DNA of 18,944 bases from JAXHUH01 sp034211175 (GCA_034211175.1 JAXHUH010000222.1:1-18944); one strand, 5' to 3'. Counted from the first letter of the stretch, positions 6,608 to 13,066 are shown. Program-made: numbers and translations. The notes: generated by a model not told the origin, from the letters alone.

Positions 6608-7720
6608 CTACTCGATGTCGACGATCGAGTGATCGCCGAGCATGAGACGCGTCGAGAACGGCTTGCGGCGGGACCGGTGCACGTCTGCGTTGCGACCGAT
6701 GAGTGAGTCGGTGAGGCGGGGGATGCCCTCGATGCGGGCGTTGGCCAGCACGACGGAGTGGTCGAGCTCGGAGTCGATGATCTCGCAGTCGGCATCGACC
6801 GAGCTGTATGGGCCGATGTAGCTGCCGACGATGCGGCTGTTGCGGCCGATGATCGCCGGCCCCCGCACCCGGGCGCCGATGAGCTTGGCGCCCTCCTCGA
6901 TCACGACGCGGCCCTCGACCCGGGAGTCGTCGTCGATCTCGCCGTCGATGCGGCCCTCGAGCGTCTCGAGCACGAGGCGGTTGCACTCGAGCAACGGGTC
7001 CTTCTTGCCGGTGTCGATCCACCAGCCCTCGAGGATCTCGTGGTTGACGCGGTGGCCGTTGTCGATCAGCCACTGGATGGCGTCGGTGATCTCGAGCTCG
7101 CCCCGGGCGGACGGCTTGATCTGGCTGACCGCCTCGTGCACGTTGCGGTCGAACAGGTAGACGCCGACGAGCGCGAGGTCGGACGGCGGGTTCTCCGGCT
7201 TCTCCACCAGCGCGGCCACGTCGCCCGTCGCCGAGTCGATCTCCGCGACGCCGAAGCTGCGGGGGTCCTCGACGTGGGCGAGGAGGATCTGCGCCGCCGG
7301 CGACGCGCCGTGGTTCTCGCCGAGCCGGGGACTGGCGGCCGCGACCCGGCGGTCCTCGAACCGGGAGACGAACTCGCTCAGCCCCTGCTGGAGCATGTTG
7401 TCGCCCAGGTACATGACGAAGTCGTCGTCGCCGAGGAAGTCGCGGGCGATCAGGACGCAGTGGGCGAGCCCGAGTGGCTTGTCCTGGGGCAGGTAGGTCA
7501 CCTGGACCCCGAACTGCGAGCCGTCGCCGACCGCGTCCATGATGGCGGCGCGCGTGTCGCCGACGATGATGCCGATGTCGGTGATACCGGCTGCCGCCAT
7601 GTCCTCGATCCCATAGAACAGGATCGGTTTGTTGGCGATCGGAACGAGCTGCTTCGCCGATGTGTGGGTGATCGGACGCAGTCGAGTGCCGGCCCCGCCG
7701 GAGAGGATGAGGCCCTTCAT
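6608..7720 (-). CDS. rmlA: Glucose-1-phosphate thymidylyltransferase, long form
   Basis: This enzyme couples glucose-1-phosphate and dTTP to give dTDP-glucose, the first pathway step. Its 370 residues match the long RmlA/StrD-like form rather than the short allosteric form of about 290. The nucleotidyltransferase part (about 1-250) shows LSGGAGTRLRP at 6-16, K23, the metal-binding YLGDN around D107, EKP with K174, GELEITD at 207-213 and GWWIDTGK at 232-239. Residues about 260-370 form a left-handed beta-helix of hexapeptide-like turns. A stretch near 122-143 (RRVAAASPRLGENHGASPAA) looks like an insertion relative to relatives I remember. The ATG at 7720 has no ribosome-binding site; TAGCAT 11 bases upstream suggests a very short leader. 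First gene of the operon. Confidence 0.95.
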   Translation of the reverse strand: MKGLILSGGAGTRLRPITHTSAKQLVPIANKPILFYGIEDMAAAGITDIGIIVGDTRAAIMDAVGDGSQFGVQVTYLPQDKPLGLAHCVLIARDFLGDDDFVMYLGDNMLQQGLSEFVSRFEDRRVAAASPRLGENHGASPAAQILLAHVEDPRSFGVAEIDSATGDVAALVEKPENPPSDLALVGVYLFDRNVHEAVSQIKPSARGELEITDAIQWLIDNGHRVNHEILEGWWIDTGKKDPLLECNRLVLETLEGRIDGEIDDDSRVEGRVVIEEGAKLIGARVRGPAIIGRNSRIVGSYIGPYSSVDADCEIIDSELDHSVVLANARIEGIPRLTDSLIGRNADVHRSRRKPFSTRLMLGDHSIVDIE

Positions 7721-7731
7721 GACGTCCGCGA

Positions 7732-7737
7732 ATGCTA
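7732..7737 (-). promoter_or_regulatory. Candidate -10 element of the rml operon
   Basis: On the minus strand TAGCAT lies 11 bases before the rmlA ATG, and no Shine-Dalgarno sequence is present. This fits the TAnnnT -10 boxes of leaderless or near-leaderless actinobacterial transcripts. No good -35 box is visible. Confidence 0.4.
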
Positions 7738-7804
7738 GCGGCGGCTTCGCCCGGTCCGGTCGGGCCGCCCACTTCGCGACGATGTTTCAGGTCACGTCCT
7801 CGAC

Positions 7805-7838
7805 CGCCCGGGTCACCGACATCGGCGACACCCGGGCG
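7805..7838. promoter_or_regulatory. Long inverted repeat upstream of the rml operon
   Basis: CGCCCGGGT (7805-7813) and ACCCGGGCG (7830-7838) are perfect 9-bp inverted arms. The 16-base centre contains a smaller CCGA/TCGG pairing. It lies about 70 bases upstream of the rmlA -10 candidate and downstream of the thiF-like gene on the same strand. It could terminate that gene or act as an operator; the sequence does not decide. Confidence 0.4.
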
Positions 7839-7867
7839 CCAGGACGCATGGCGAGCGGCTGCGTGCT

Positions 7868-8070
7868 GACCGCAGCTCGTCCGGAGGGCCCTGGCCCGAC
7901 GGCGAGCGAGGACCAGCCGAACGCAGCTCGTCCGAGCTGAGCAGAGGTCGCCCTGCGACCGCCGCTCAGCCGGCCCCCTGGGCCTCCGGCGAGCGAGGAC
8001 CAGCCGCTCAGCCGAGCTGAACGCAGCTCGACCGGAGGGCCCTGGCCCGACGGCGAGCGAGGCTCAGCCG
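7868..8070. repeat. Intergenic mosaic of direct and inverted repeats
   Basis: This gene-free stretch (part of 7721-8063) is built from reused blocks. A 41-base unit occurs at 7871-7911 and 8022-8062 with one mismatch. A 12-base unit (GCCGCTCAGCCG) occurs at 7961-7972 and 8003-8014. A CGGCGAGCGAGGACCAGCCG block occurs at 7900-7919 and, again, near 7987-8006. Inverted repeats include 7924-7939 (7-bp stem, 2-base loop), 7946-7960 (GGTCGC/GCGACC, 3-base loop) and 8013-8030 (CGAGCTG/CAGCTCG, 4-base loop). The second long copy ends one base from the stop codon of the minus-strand gene. No convincing coding potential was seen. Confidence 0.85.
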
Positions 8071-9239
8071 GGCGCTTCGATCACGCGGGGGAGGCAGAGG
8101 CCGTCGAGGTCGGCGACCTCGATGCGCTCGCGGTTCTCCCAGGTGACCTGGTTGTCGGGGTCGATCCGGAGGCGGAACTCGCGGAAGCTCATCTCGAGCG
8201 AGTCGAACGCGACCAGGCGGCCGCGCAGCGGCTCGCCGATCCCGAGGATCAGCTTGATCGCCTCGAGCGCCTGGATCGAGCCGACGATGCCGGGCAGGAC
8301 GCCGAGCACACCGGCCTCCGCGCAGCTCGGGGCGAGCTCGGCGGGCGGCGGCTCGGGCAGCATGTCGCGGTAGGTCGGGCCCTGGCGGGGGTCGAAGACG
8401 GTGATCTGGCCCTCGAAGCGGAAGATCGACCCGTGGACGACGGGGATGCCGAGCTTCACCGAGGCGTCGTTGAGCAGGTAGCGGCTCGGGAAGTTGTCGG
8501 CCCCGTCGACGACGACGTCGTACTCGGCCAGCACGTCCATGACGTTCTCGGCGCTGAGGCGCACGTCGTAGGTGACGACGTTCACATCGGGGTTGAGCAG
8601 CGTGAGGGTCTTCTTGGCCGAGTCGACCTTGCGCTCGCCGACCCGGTCCATGTTGTGGAGGATCTGGCGCTGGAGGTTCGACTCGTCGACGACGTCCATG
8701 TCGATGATGCCGAGCGTGCCGACGCCGGCCGCGGCCAGGTACATGGCCGCCGGGGAGCCGAGGCCGCCGGCGCCGAGGAGCAGGACCTTGGCGTCGAGGA
8801 GCTTCATCTGCCCCTCCTGGCCGACCTCGGGGAGGAGCAGGTGGCGCTGGTAGCGGTTGCGCTGCTCGGGGGTGAGGACCGAGGGGACCTTCCACTCGAG
8901 GCCCTGGTCCTTCCAGGTGTTGAACCCGCCGTCGATCGAGACGACGTCGGTGTAGCCGAGCTCGGCCAGCGTCTTGGCCGCGAACGCCGAGCGGACGCCG
9001 CCGGCGCAGTAGACGGCCAGCGGGGTCGACTTGTCGGGGACGTTGTTCTCGATCTGGCTCTCGAGGTTGCCCCGGGGGATGTGGAGCGCGCCGGGGATCG
9101 TGCCCTGCTCGTACTCGTCGGGCTCGCGGACGTCGAGGAGGACGACGCCGGGCTGGCGCCGCAGCTCGTCGCCCTCGGAGGTCGTGACCTCGCGGATCTC
9201 GGCCTTCGTCTGACGGAGGAGCTCTCGGAAGCTCGGCAT
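8064..9239 (-). CDS. Rhodanese-MoeB/ThiF fusion (sulfur-carrier adenylyltransferase/sulfurtransferase)
   Basis: The family activates the C-terminal Gly-Gly of small sulfur carriers (MoaD, ThiS, CysO) with ATP and loads sulfur for molybdopterin, thiamine or cysteine synthesis. The 391-residue protein has an N-terminal rhodanese domain (about 15-118) with active-site loop CAGGVRS at C78. A MoeB/ThiF domain follows (about 123-390) with GAGGLGS at 156-162, SNLQRQ at 187-192, DGADNF at 245-250 and PSCAEAGVLGVLPG with C306. The zinc CxxC pair of E. coli MoeB is missing (TYRDM at the site), as in actinobacterial MoeZ. Domain order is the reverse of MoeZ, in which rhodanese is C-terminal. The ATG at 9239 has GAGG about 9 bases upstream; the frame continues further but the fold starts here. 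The carrier it serves is not in the window. Confidence 0.92.
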   Translation of the reverse strand: MPSFRELLRQTKAEIREVTTSEGDELRRQPGVVLLDVREPDEYEQGTIPGALHIPRGNLESQIENNVPDKSTPLAVYCAGGVRSAFAAKTLAELGYTDVVSIDGGFNTWKDQGLEWKVPSVLTPEQRNRYQRHLLLPEVGQEGQMKLLDAKVLLLGAGGLGSPAAMYLAAAGVGTLGIIDMDVVDESNLQRQILHNMDRVGERKVDSAKKTLTLLNPDVNVVTYDVRLSAENVMDVLAEYDVVVDGADNFPSRYLLNDASVKLGIPVVHGSIFRFEGQITVFDPRQGPTYRDMLPEPPPAELAPSCAEAGVLGVLPGIVGSIQALEAIKLILGIGEPLRGRLVAFDSLEMSFREFRLRIDPDNQVTWENRERIEVADLDGLCLPRVIEAPG

Positions 9240-9370
9240 GTGGGTGACCTCGCGGACGTTCTCTCGGCGGTGTGCTCGTCGGGTGGGCCCGTCAGCTGCG
9301 TCGGCCACGCCGTCGGGCATGGGGCTGGCGGGCGCTGTGCTCCCGGGTCTCTCGTCGAAACCCTAGCCAA

Positions 9371-9407
9371 CAGGTCAACTATCGATCAGGTCCGACTATT
9401 CCGTCAC
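9371..9407 (-). promoter_or_regulatory. Candidate promoter with paired repeats upstream of the rhodanese-MoeB gene
   Basis: On the minus strand, GTGACG (9402-9407) and GATAGT (9378-9383) lie 18 bases apart, a plausible -35/-10 pair with 4 of 6 matches each. Overlapping them is a direct repeat, ATAGTTGACCTG (9371-9382) and ATAGTCGGACCTG (9387-9399). The first copy resembles a half-site of Rrf2-family regulators such as IscR. A leader of about 130 bases would precede the ATG. Confidence 0.4.
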
Positions 9408-9450
9408 ACCTGATCGCGCAGCTGGTCGACCCGCTCCCGCAGGACCGCGT

Positions 9451-10251
9451 CTACGCGGCGCCGGTGATGGAGGGCAGGACGGCCGAGATCGACGCGGTCA
9501 CGACGACGTCGGCGAGCTCGTCCATCTCGGTCGGCTCGAGGTTGACGATCACGACCTCGGCGCCCGAGCGCTTGGCCACCGGCACGACGCCGGCGATCGG
9601 GTAGACCGACAGCGTCGAGCCGACGGCGAGGAGCAGGTCGGCGCGCCGCGCGGCCTCGGAGGCACGATCGAGGTCGGACGCGACGAGCGCCTGGCCGAAC
9701 GAGATCGTGGCCGTCTTGAGGATGCCGCCGCACGAGCGGCACGACGGGTCGTCCTCCCCGGCCCGGACCCGCTCGAGCAGCCGCTCCATCGGGGCGCGGT
9801 CGTCGCAGCTGAGGCAGTTCACCTCGCGGGTGTTGCCGTGGATCTCGACGACCTTGGAGGGGTCGGAGCCGGCGGCGTGGTGCAGCCCGTCGACGTTCTG
9901 GGTGATCAGCGTGTCGAGCTTGCCCCGGGTCTCGAGGTGGACGATGGCGTGGTGGCCCGGGTTGGGCTCGCGCAGGCTGTTGGGGTGGCCGTCGATCATC
10001 GACTGCCAGCGCTCCACCCGTACCTGGCGGTCGCTCATCCAGTGCTCGAGCGTGGCCCGCTTCTCGGCCGCCGGGTTCCTGGTCCACACCCCGTTCGGGC
10101 CGCGGAAGTCGGGGATGCCGCTGTCGGTCGACACACCGGCCCCGGTGAGCACGACCACCCGCGCCGCCTCGTCGACGAGCGCCCTGGCCCGCGCCACCGC
10201 CTCGGCGGTGTGGCCGCTCATCGTCCCCCGGTCGAGCCCGTTCTCCGACAT
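9451..10251 (-). CDS. NAD-dependent protein deacylase (sirtuin)
   Basis: Sir2-family enzymes remove acyl groups from lysines using NAD+, releasing nicotinamide. The 266-residue protein has the full signature set: GAGVSTDSGIPDFR at 37-50, TQNVDGLH at 117-124, catalytic H138 in EIHGN, a zinc site C146/C149 (CLSC) and C171/C174 (CRSC), GSTLSVYP at 211-218 and NLEP at 237-240. The usual FGE after the zinc module reads SFGQ. No class III Tyr/Arg pair is obvious, so substrate preference cannot be set. ATG at 10251 has no ribosome-binding site, but TAGGCT lies 6 bases upstream, consistent with a leaderless message; ATG at 10221 is an alternative. The PTH2-like gene is upstream on the same strand, 59 bases away. 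Confidence 0.93.
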   Translation of the reverse strand: MSENGLDRGTMSGHTAEAVARARALVDEAARVVVLTGAGVSTDSGIPDFRGPNGVWTRNPAAEKRATLEHWMSDRQVRVERWQSMIDGHPNSLREPNPGHHAIVHLETRGKLDTLITQNVDGLHHAAGSDPSKVVEIHGNTREVNCLSCDDRAPMERLLERVRAGEDDPSCRSCGGILKTATISFGQALVASDLDRASEAARRADLLLAVGSTLSVYPIAGVVPVAKRSGAEVVIVNLEPTEMDELADVVVTASISAVLPSITGAA

Positions 10252-10257
10252 GGGACG

Positions 10258-10263
10258 AGCCTA
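10258..10263 (-). promoter_or_regulatory. Candidate -10 element for a leaderless sirtuin transcript
   Basis: TAGGCT on the minus strand ends 6 bases before the ATG at 10251, placing transcription start on or next to the start codon. No Shine-Dalgarno sequence is present. Confidence 0.4.
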
Positions 10264-10310
10264 GGCAACGGTCGCCACCCCGTTCCGGCCCGCCGCGGCC
10301 GCGGGCGGCC

Positions 10311-11051
10311 TCAGGCCCGGAGCGCGACGACCGTCATCGTGCCCGGGGCGACCTCGGTGAAGCCGCCGTCACGCACCGCGACCGTCGCCGAAGGCACGAG
10401 CTGGTTCCACCGGGCCTCATCGGGGTGCACGACGACGAGGGCGAGGTCGTCGTCGAGCCACCGTCGACGCTGATCGGCGTCGGAGGCAGCCCACAGGAGG
10501 TGGGCGCCATGGCCGACCTGGGCTGCGAGCTTGCCGGTGCTCATCTCGACCGACGGGTTGAGGGCCAGCACCGGCCCGGACCAGCCGGGCGGCGGGACCT
10601 CCACTCGGTCGGGGTCGTCGAGCTCGAGGCCGCTGACCTGGAGCTTCGCCAGCGCCGGCGGTGCGGTGGCAATCGGGCCCGGCACCAGCGCCCGGGCCTC
10701 GGCACCCCGGTGGGCGACGGTCACGCCGTCGAGCGCACCGACGGCGTCCCAGCGGGCGCCCCGGGCCCGCTTGGCGATCTTGCGGATCCGGCCCGAGCTC
10801 CACCGCCGGACCGGCTCGCGCCAGGGGCCGTCGAGGTCGGCGGTGCGCTCGTCGGCCAACAACGCGACGACGGCCATCGCCGCGGCTTCGAGCGCCGCGG
10901 TCGCCGACGGCGGCGAGGCGCGCTCGACCCGCACGACGAGCTGGAGGGCCCAAGGATCGGGCTCGACCTCGGGCCGCTCGACCTCGGGCCGCTCGACCTC
11001 GACCGGTTCGGGAACGTCGGGGGTGACCGCCACGGCCGTCGAGCATGCCAC
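10311..11051 (-). CDS. PTH2-family peptidyl-tRNA hydrolase-like protein
   Basis: The C-terminal half (about 160-246) matches the PTH2 (Bit1/Pth2) fold: NPSVEMSTGKLAAQVGHGAH with K174 and H181, and VRDGGFTEVAPGTMTV with D228 and the T-x-V-x-P-G-T motif. PTH2 enzymes release peptides from peptidyl-tRNA, but most bacteria use the unrelated Pth, so the role here is uncertain. The N-terminal half (about 33-140) has LQLVVRVE, a helix, RIRKIAKRARGARW and GVTVAHRGAEARALVPG. It looks like a decayed second copy of the same fold. Residues 17-30 are a VERPE repeat. The start is uncertain: GTG 11051 gives 246 residues, GTG 11033 is possible, and neither has a clear ribosome-binding site. It precedes the sirtuin gene on the same strand. 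Confidence 0.8.
   Translation of the reverse strand: MACSTAVAVTPDVPEPVEVERPEVERPEVEPDPWALQLVVRVERASPPSATAALEAAAMAVVALLADERTADLDGPWREPVRRWSSGRIRKIAKRARGARWDAVGALDGVTVAHRGAEARALVPGPIATAPPALAKLQVSGLELDDPDRVEVPPPGWSGPVLALNPSVEMSTGKLAAQVGHGAHLLWAASDADQRRRWLDDDLALVVVHPDEARWNQLVPSATVAVRDGGFTEVAPGTMTVVALRA
10961..11001. repeat. 15-bp tandem repeat inside the PTH2-like gene
   Basis: GCTCGACCTCGGGCC occurs at 10961-10975 and 10976-10990, followed by a partial copy to 11001. Each full unit encodes one VERPE-like pentapeptide in the N-terminal tail, so unit loss or gain keeps the frame. Confidence 0.85.
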
Positions 11052-11105
11052 CGACGAGCGGCGCGCCCGACACCGGTTCGGCGCGGTTCACACCGGTCAG
11101 CGCCG

Positions 11106-11213
11106 CTAGTACTGCTCGCGGAGGTTGCCGACGAGCACGACCGCCGCCGCGACCGCGAGCAGGGTGCCGACGTCCGTGGCCGACGGCGCACCGTGCCAGG
11201 CGAATGGTCCCAT
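11106..11213 (-). CDS. Possible 35-residue single-pass membrane peptide
   Basis: From ATG 11213 to TAG 11106 the frame gives a short N-terminus (MGPFAWHGAPSATD), a hydrophobic segment VGTLLAVAAAVVLVGN at about 15-30, and a charged LREQY tail. That is a credible single transmembrane helix with the tail probably inside. No ribosome-binding site is visible and the frame stays open further upstream, so the start is uncertain. It is divergent from the unknown-function gene across an AT-rich promoter island. No function can be assigned; it could be noncoding. Confidence 0.35.
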   Translation of the reverse strand: MGPFAWHGAPSATDVGTLLAVAAAVVLVGNLREQY

Positions 11214-11250
11214 AAGACACGGAAAGTGCATGAAATAACTTGATGTGCAT
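11205..11250. promoter_or_regulatory. AT-rich divergent promoter island
   Basis: About 58% of bases 11201-11250 are A or T, against roughly 30% around it. The stretch includes CATAAG and AAATAACTT and a direct repeat GTGCAT at 11226-11231 and 11245-11250. It lies between the minus-strand small frame and the plus-strand gene starting at 11287. A promoter is likely from composition and position; exact boxes are not clear. Confidence 0.45.
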
Positions 11251-11286
11251 CTTCCCCTCGGTGACCCCGCCTCCCCGGAGGACCAC

Positions 11287-11886
11287 GTGACCACCATCGA
11301 GCCCTCGCCGACCGCCGTCGCCACGCTCCACGTCCACCACTGGCCCGACCCGGTGATCGATCAGCTCGGCCACGATCCGCGGTCCTGGTACGCGGAGCGG
11401 TTCTGGCTGCCGGTGCTCGGGCCGACCGCGATGTGGTTGCTGCGACGGTTCGTCGACGGGCTCGACACCGCACCCGACGGGTTCTGCGTCGACCCGGACG
11501 TGTGGGCCCGCTCGCTCGGGGTCAAGGGCGGGACCGGTCGCCACGCGCCGTTCTCCCGCACCGTGCTGCGCCTGTGCCAGTTCGGCGCAGCCACCCGCCA
11601 CGCACAGGGCCTGGCCGTGCGCCGGCGCCTCGCTCCCCTGGCGGCCCACCAGCTCACCCGGTTGCCCGAGGAGCTGCGCGTGGAGCACGAGCACTGGCGG
11701 GCCGCGCACGAGGACCACGTGGCGACCACGGACCCGGCCCGTGCCGGGCGCCTGGCCGAGGAGCTGGTCGGGCTCGGCCTCCCCCGCGACACGGTCGCGG
11801 TCCACCTCCGCCGCCTGGTCGGCCCGACGACGGCCGACCGCGTCCTGGCCGACGCGTGGGACCTCCGGGACGTCCTCACCGCCTGA
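11287..11886 (+). CDS. Actinobacterial protein of unknown function
   Basis: I do not recognise a named family. The 199-residue protein has an N-terminal block HHWPDPVIDQLGHDPRSWY followed by ERFWLPVLGPTAMWLLRRF. It then has a middle segment (DVWARSLGVKGG...APFSRTVLRLCQF) and a basic stretch LAVRRRLAPL, and an alpha-helical C-terminus rich in Glu, His and Arg. The middle pattern is loosely like a winged-helix DNA-binding module, but no diagnostic residues prove it. There is no signal peptide. GTG at 11287 is chosen because GGAGG (CCGGAGGACCAC) is correctly spaced; an in-frame GTG at 11245 lies inside the AT-rich promoter. It converges on the aldo/keto reductase gene with 71 bases between stops. 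Confidence 0.8.
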   Translation: MTTIEPSPTAVATLHVHHWPDPVIDQLGHDPRSWYAERFWLPVLGPTAMWLLRRFVDGLDTAPDGFCVDPDVWARSLGVKGGTGRHAPFSRTVLRLCQFGAATRHAQGLAVRRRLAPLAAHQLTRLPEELRVEHEHWRAAHEDHVATTDPARAGRLAEELVGLGLPRDTVAVHLRRLVGPTTADRVLADAWDLRDVLTA

Positions 11887-11911
11887 CCGCCTGACCGCCC
11901 GACCGCTCGAC
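11880..11911. repeat. Octamer tandem repeat across the stop codon
   Basis: Four 8-base units follow each other: CGCCTGAC twice, then CGCCCGAC and CGCTCGAC. The first contains the TGA stop (11884-11886) and the second repeats a TGA in another frame. It lies between convergent genes and probably arose by slippage. Confidence 0.7.
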
Positions 11912-11957
11912 GGCCCGATCATCGGCCAAACGGGCGCGCCGTGTTCGTCCGCCGGGA

Positions 11958-13037
11958 TCAGCCGTGGGTGCCGAGGTCGCGCCAGACGGTGAGCCCGGCG
12001 AAGTCCTCCACCACCGAGTACGGGTAGGCGGGCAGGCCGGGCGCGGACACCCGGGTCAGCTCGGCGAGCTCGTCGTCGGTCAGCGCCAGGTCGGCGGCGG
12101 CCAGGTTCTGGTCGAGCTGGTCCACGGTGCGGGCGCCGAGCAGGACCGACGCCACCCCGGGACGCGCCAGGAGCCACGCCAGCGCGACCTGGGCCGGCGG
12201 GCGTCCGTGCCGGTCGGCGATCCCGGTCACCGCGTCGACGATGCGCCACGTCCGCGCGGTGTTGCGTCGGTCGTAGGCCTCGACGCCCCGCCCCGGGTCC
12301 TCGCCGAGGCGGGTCGCGCCGCTCGGGCGCTCGGTCCGGGAGTACTTGCCGGTCAGCCAACCGCCGCCGAGCGGCGCCCACGGCGTCACGGCCAGGTTCT
12401 CGTCGAGGCAGGCGGGCAGCAGCTCCCACTCGGCCTCGCGGTCGATGAGGTTGTACTCGGGCTGGAGCACACCGGGCACGACGTGGCCGCCCAACCGGGC
12501 CGTGGTCATGATGCGGCTCAGCTGCCAACCGGTGACGTTCGACCAGCCGAGCTGGTGGATCTTGCCCGCCCGGACCAGGCCGCTCAGCGTGTCGAGGGTG
12601 TCCTCGACCGGGGTGTCGGCGTCCCAGCCGTGGACGAAGTAGAGGTCGATGGCGTCGACGCCGAGGCGCGCCAGACTGGCGTCGACCGATCGGACGAGGC
12701 TGCGCCGCGACGCACCCGGCGAGCCCGGCGGCGGCGCGAAGCGGCCCTTGGTCGCCACGATCACGTCGTCGGGGCGGCGATCGGCGAGCCACCGGCCGAT
12801 GATGCGCTCCGACTCGCCGCCCCCGTAGACGTCGGCGGTGTCGATCAGGGTGCCGCACGCGGAGACGAACCGGTCGAGCTGGCGGTGGGCGACCTCGGCG
12901 TCGGTCTCGACCCCGAAGGTCATCGTCCCCAACGCCAGCCGCGACACCGTCGGCCCACCGGGCCCGAGCGCGGCCGTGGGCATCGGGGCACCCGGTGGTT
13001 GGTTCGTCGTCGTGTCGCTCGCGCTCATCGATGCCAT
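11958..13037 (-). CDS. Aldo/keto reductase
   Basis: Members reduce carbonyls with NADPH in the cytoplasm. The 359-residue (beta/alpha)8-barrel protein carries the catalytic tetrad D66, Y71 (DTADVYGGGESE), K97 (ATKGRF) and H136 (YFVHGWD). It also has the substrate/NADP-side motifs GWSNVTGWQL, QPEYNLI and a C-terminal LLGARTVDQLDQNL cofactor loop. This resembles the YghZ/Kv-beta side of the superfamily rather than sugar reductases; the substrate is unknown. Starts at 13037, 13028 or 12983 (MPTAALGPGG) are possible: the first is listed, but the last matches the usual barrel start. An 18-bp palindrome overlaps the upstream region. It lies 57 bases after the leucyl aminopeptidase stop on the same strand. 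Confidence 0.93.
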   Translation of the reverse strand: MASMSASDTTTNQPPGAPMPTAALGPGGPTVSRLALGTMTFGVETDAEVAHRQLDRFVSACGTLIDTADVYGGGESERIIGRWLADRRPDDVIVATKGRFAPPPGSPGASRRSLVRSVDASLARLGVDAIDLYFVHGWDADTPVEDTLDTLSGLVRAGKIHQLGWSNVTGWQLSRIMTTARLGGHVVPGVLQPEYNLIDREAEWELLPACLDENLAVTPWAPLGGGWLTGKYSRTERPSGATRLGEDPGRGVEAYDRRNTARTWRIVDAVTGIADRHGRPPAQVALAWLLARPGVASVLLGARTVDQLDQNLAAADLALTDDELAELTRVSAPGLPAYPYSVVEDFAGLTVWRDLGTHG

Positions 13038-13044
13038 CGAAGCC

Positions 13045-13066
13045 CTTCGAGCGCGCTCGAAGTCAA
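13045..13066 (-). promoter_or_regulatory. 18-bp perfect palindrome with overlapping TTGACT, upstream of the aldo/keto reductase
   Basis: CTTCGAGCGCGCTCGAAG at 13045-13062 is a perfect palindrome, 7 bases before the ATG at 13037. On the minus strand TTGACT (13061-13066), a good -35-like hexamer, overlaps its edge. The arrangement fits a repressor operator. If TTGACT is the true -35, transcription would start within the listed coding region, favouring the start at 12983. Confidence 0.5.

Noticed and set aside
6012..7772. A 586-codon frame extending rmlC through rmlA
   Set aside because: Epimerase homology begins at GTG 6578, which has a strong GGAGG site; the rest is a shadow of rmlA.
7629..7940. 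A 103-codon plus frame over the rmlA start and repeat region
   Set aside because: It overlaps rmlA antisense, lacks a ribosome-binding site and consists partly of intergenic repeats.
7868..8070. CRISPR array in the repeat region
   Set aside because: Repeats are irregular in length and spacing, only two long copies exist, and no cas genes are nearby.
8064..11051. Sirtuin-based antiphage defence system
   Set aside because: The sirtuin is a stand-alone deacylase with zinc and catalytic motifs and lacks SIR2-STAND, SIR2-APAZ/pAgo or HerA partners; its neighbours are housekeeping-type genes.
10417..12858. An 813-codon minus frame through the PTH2-like, unknown and aldo/keto reductase genes
   Set aside because: It runs out of frame or antisense over three supported genes and is rich in Arg, Pro and Gly, typical of shadow frames.
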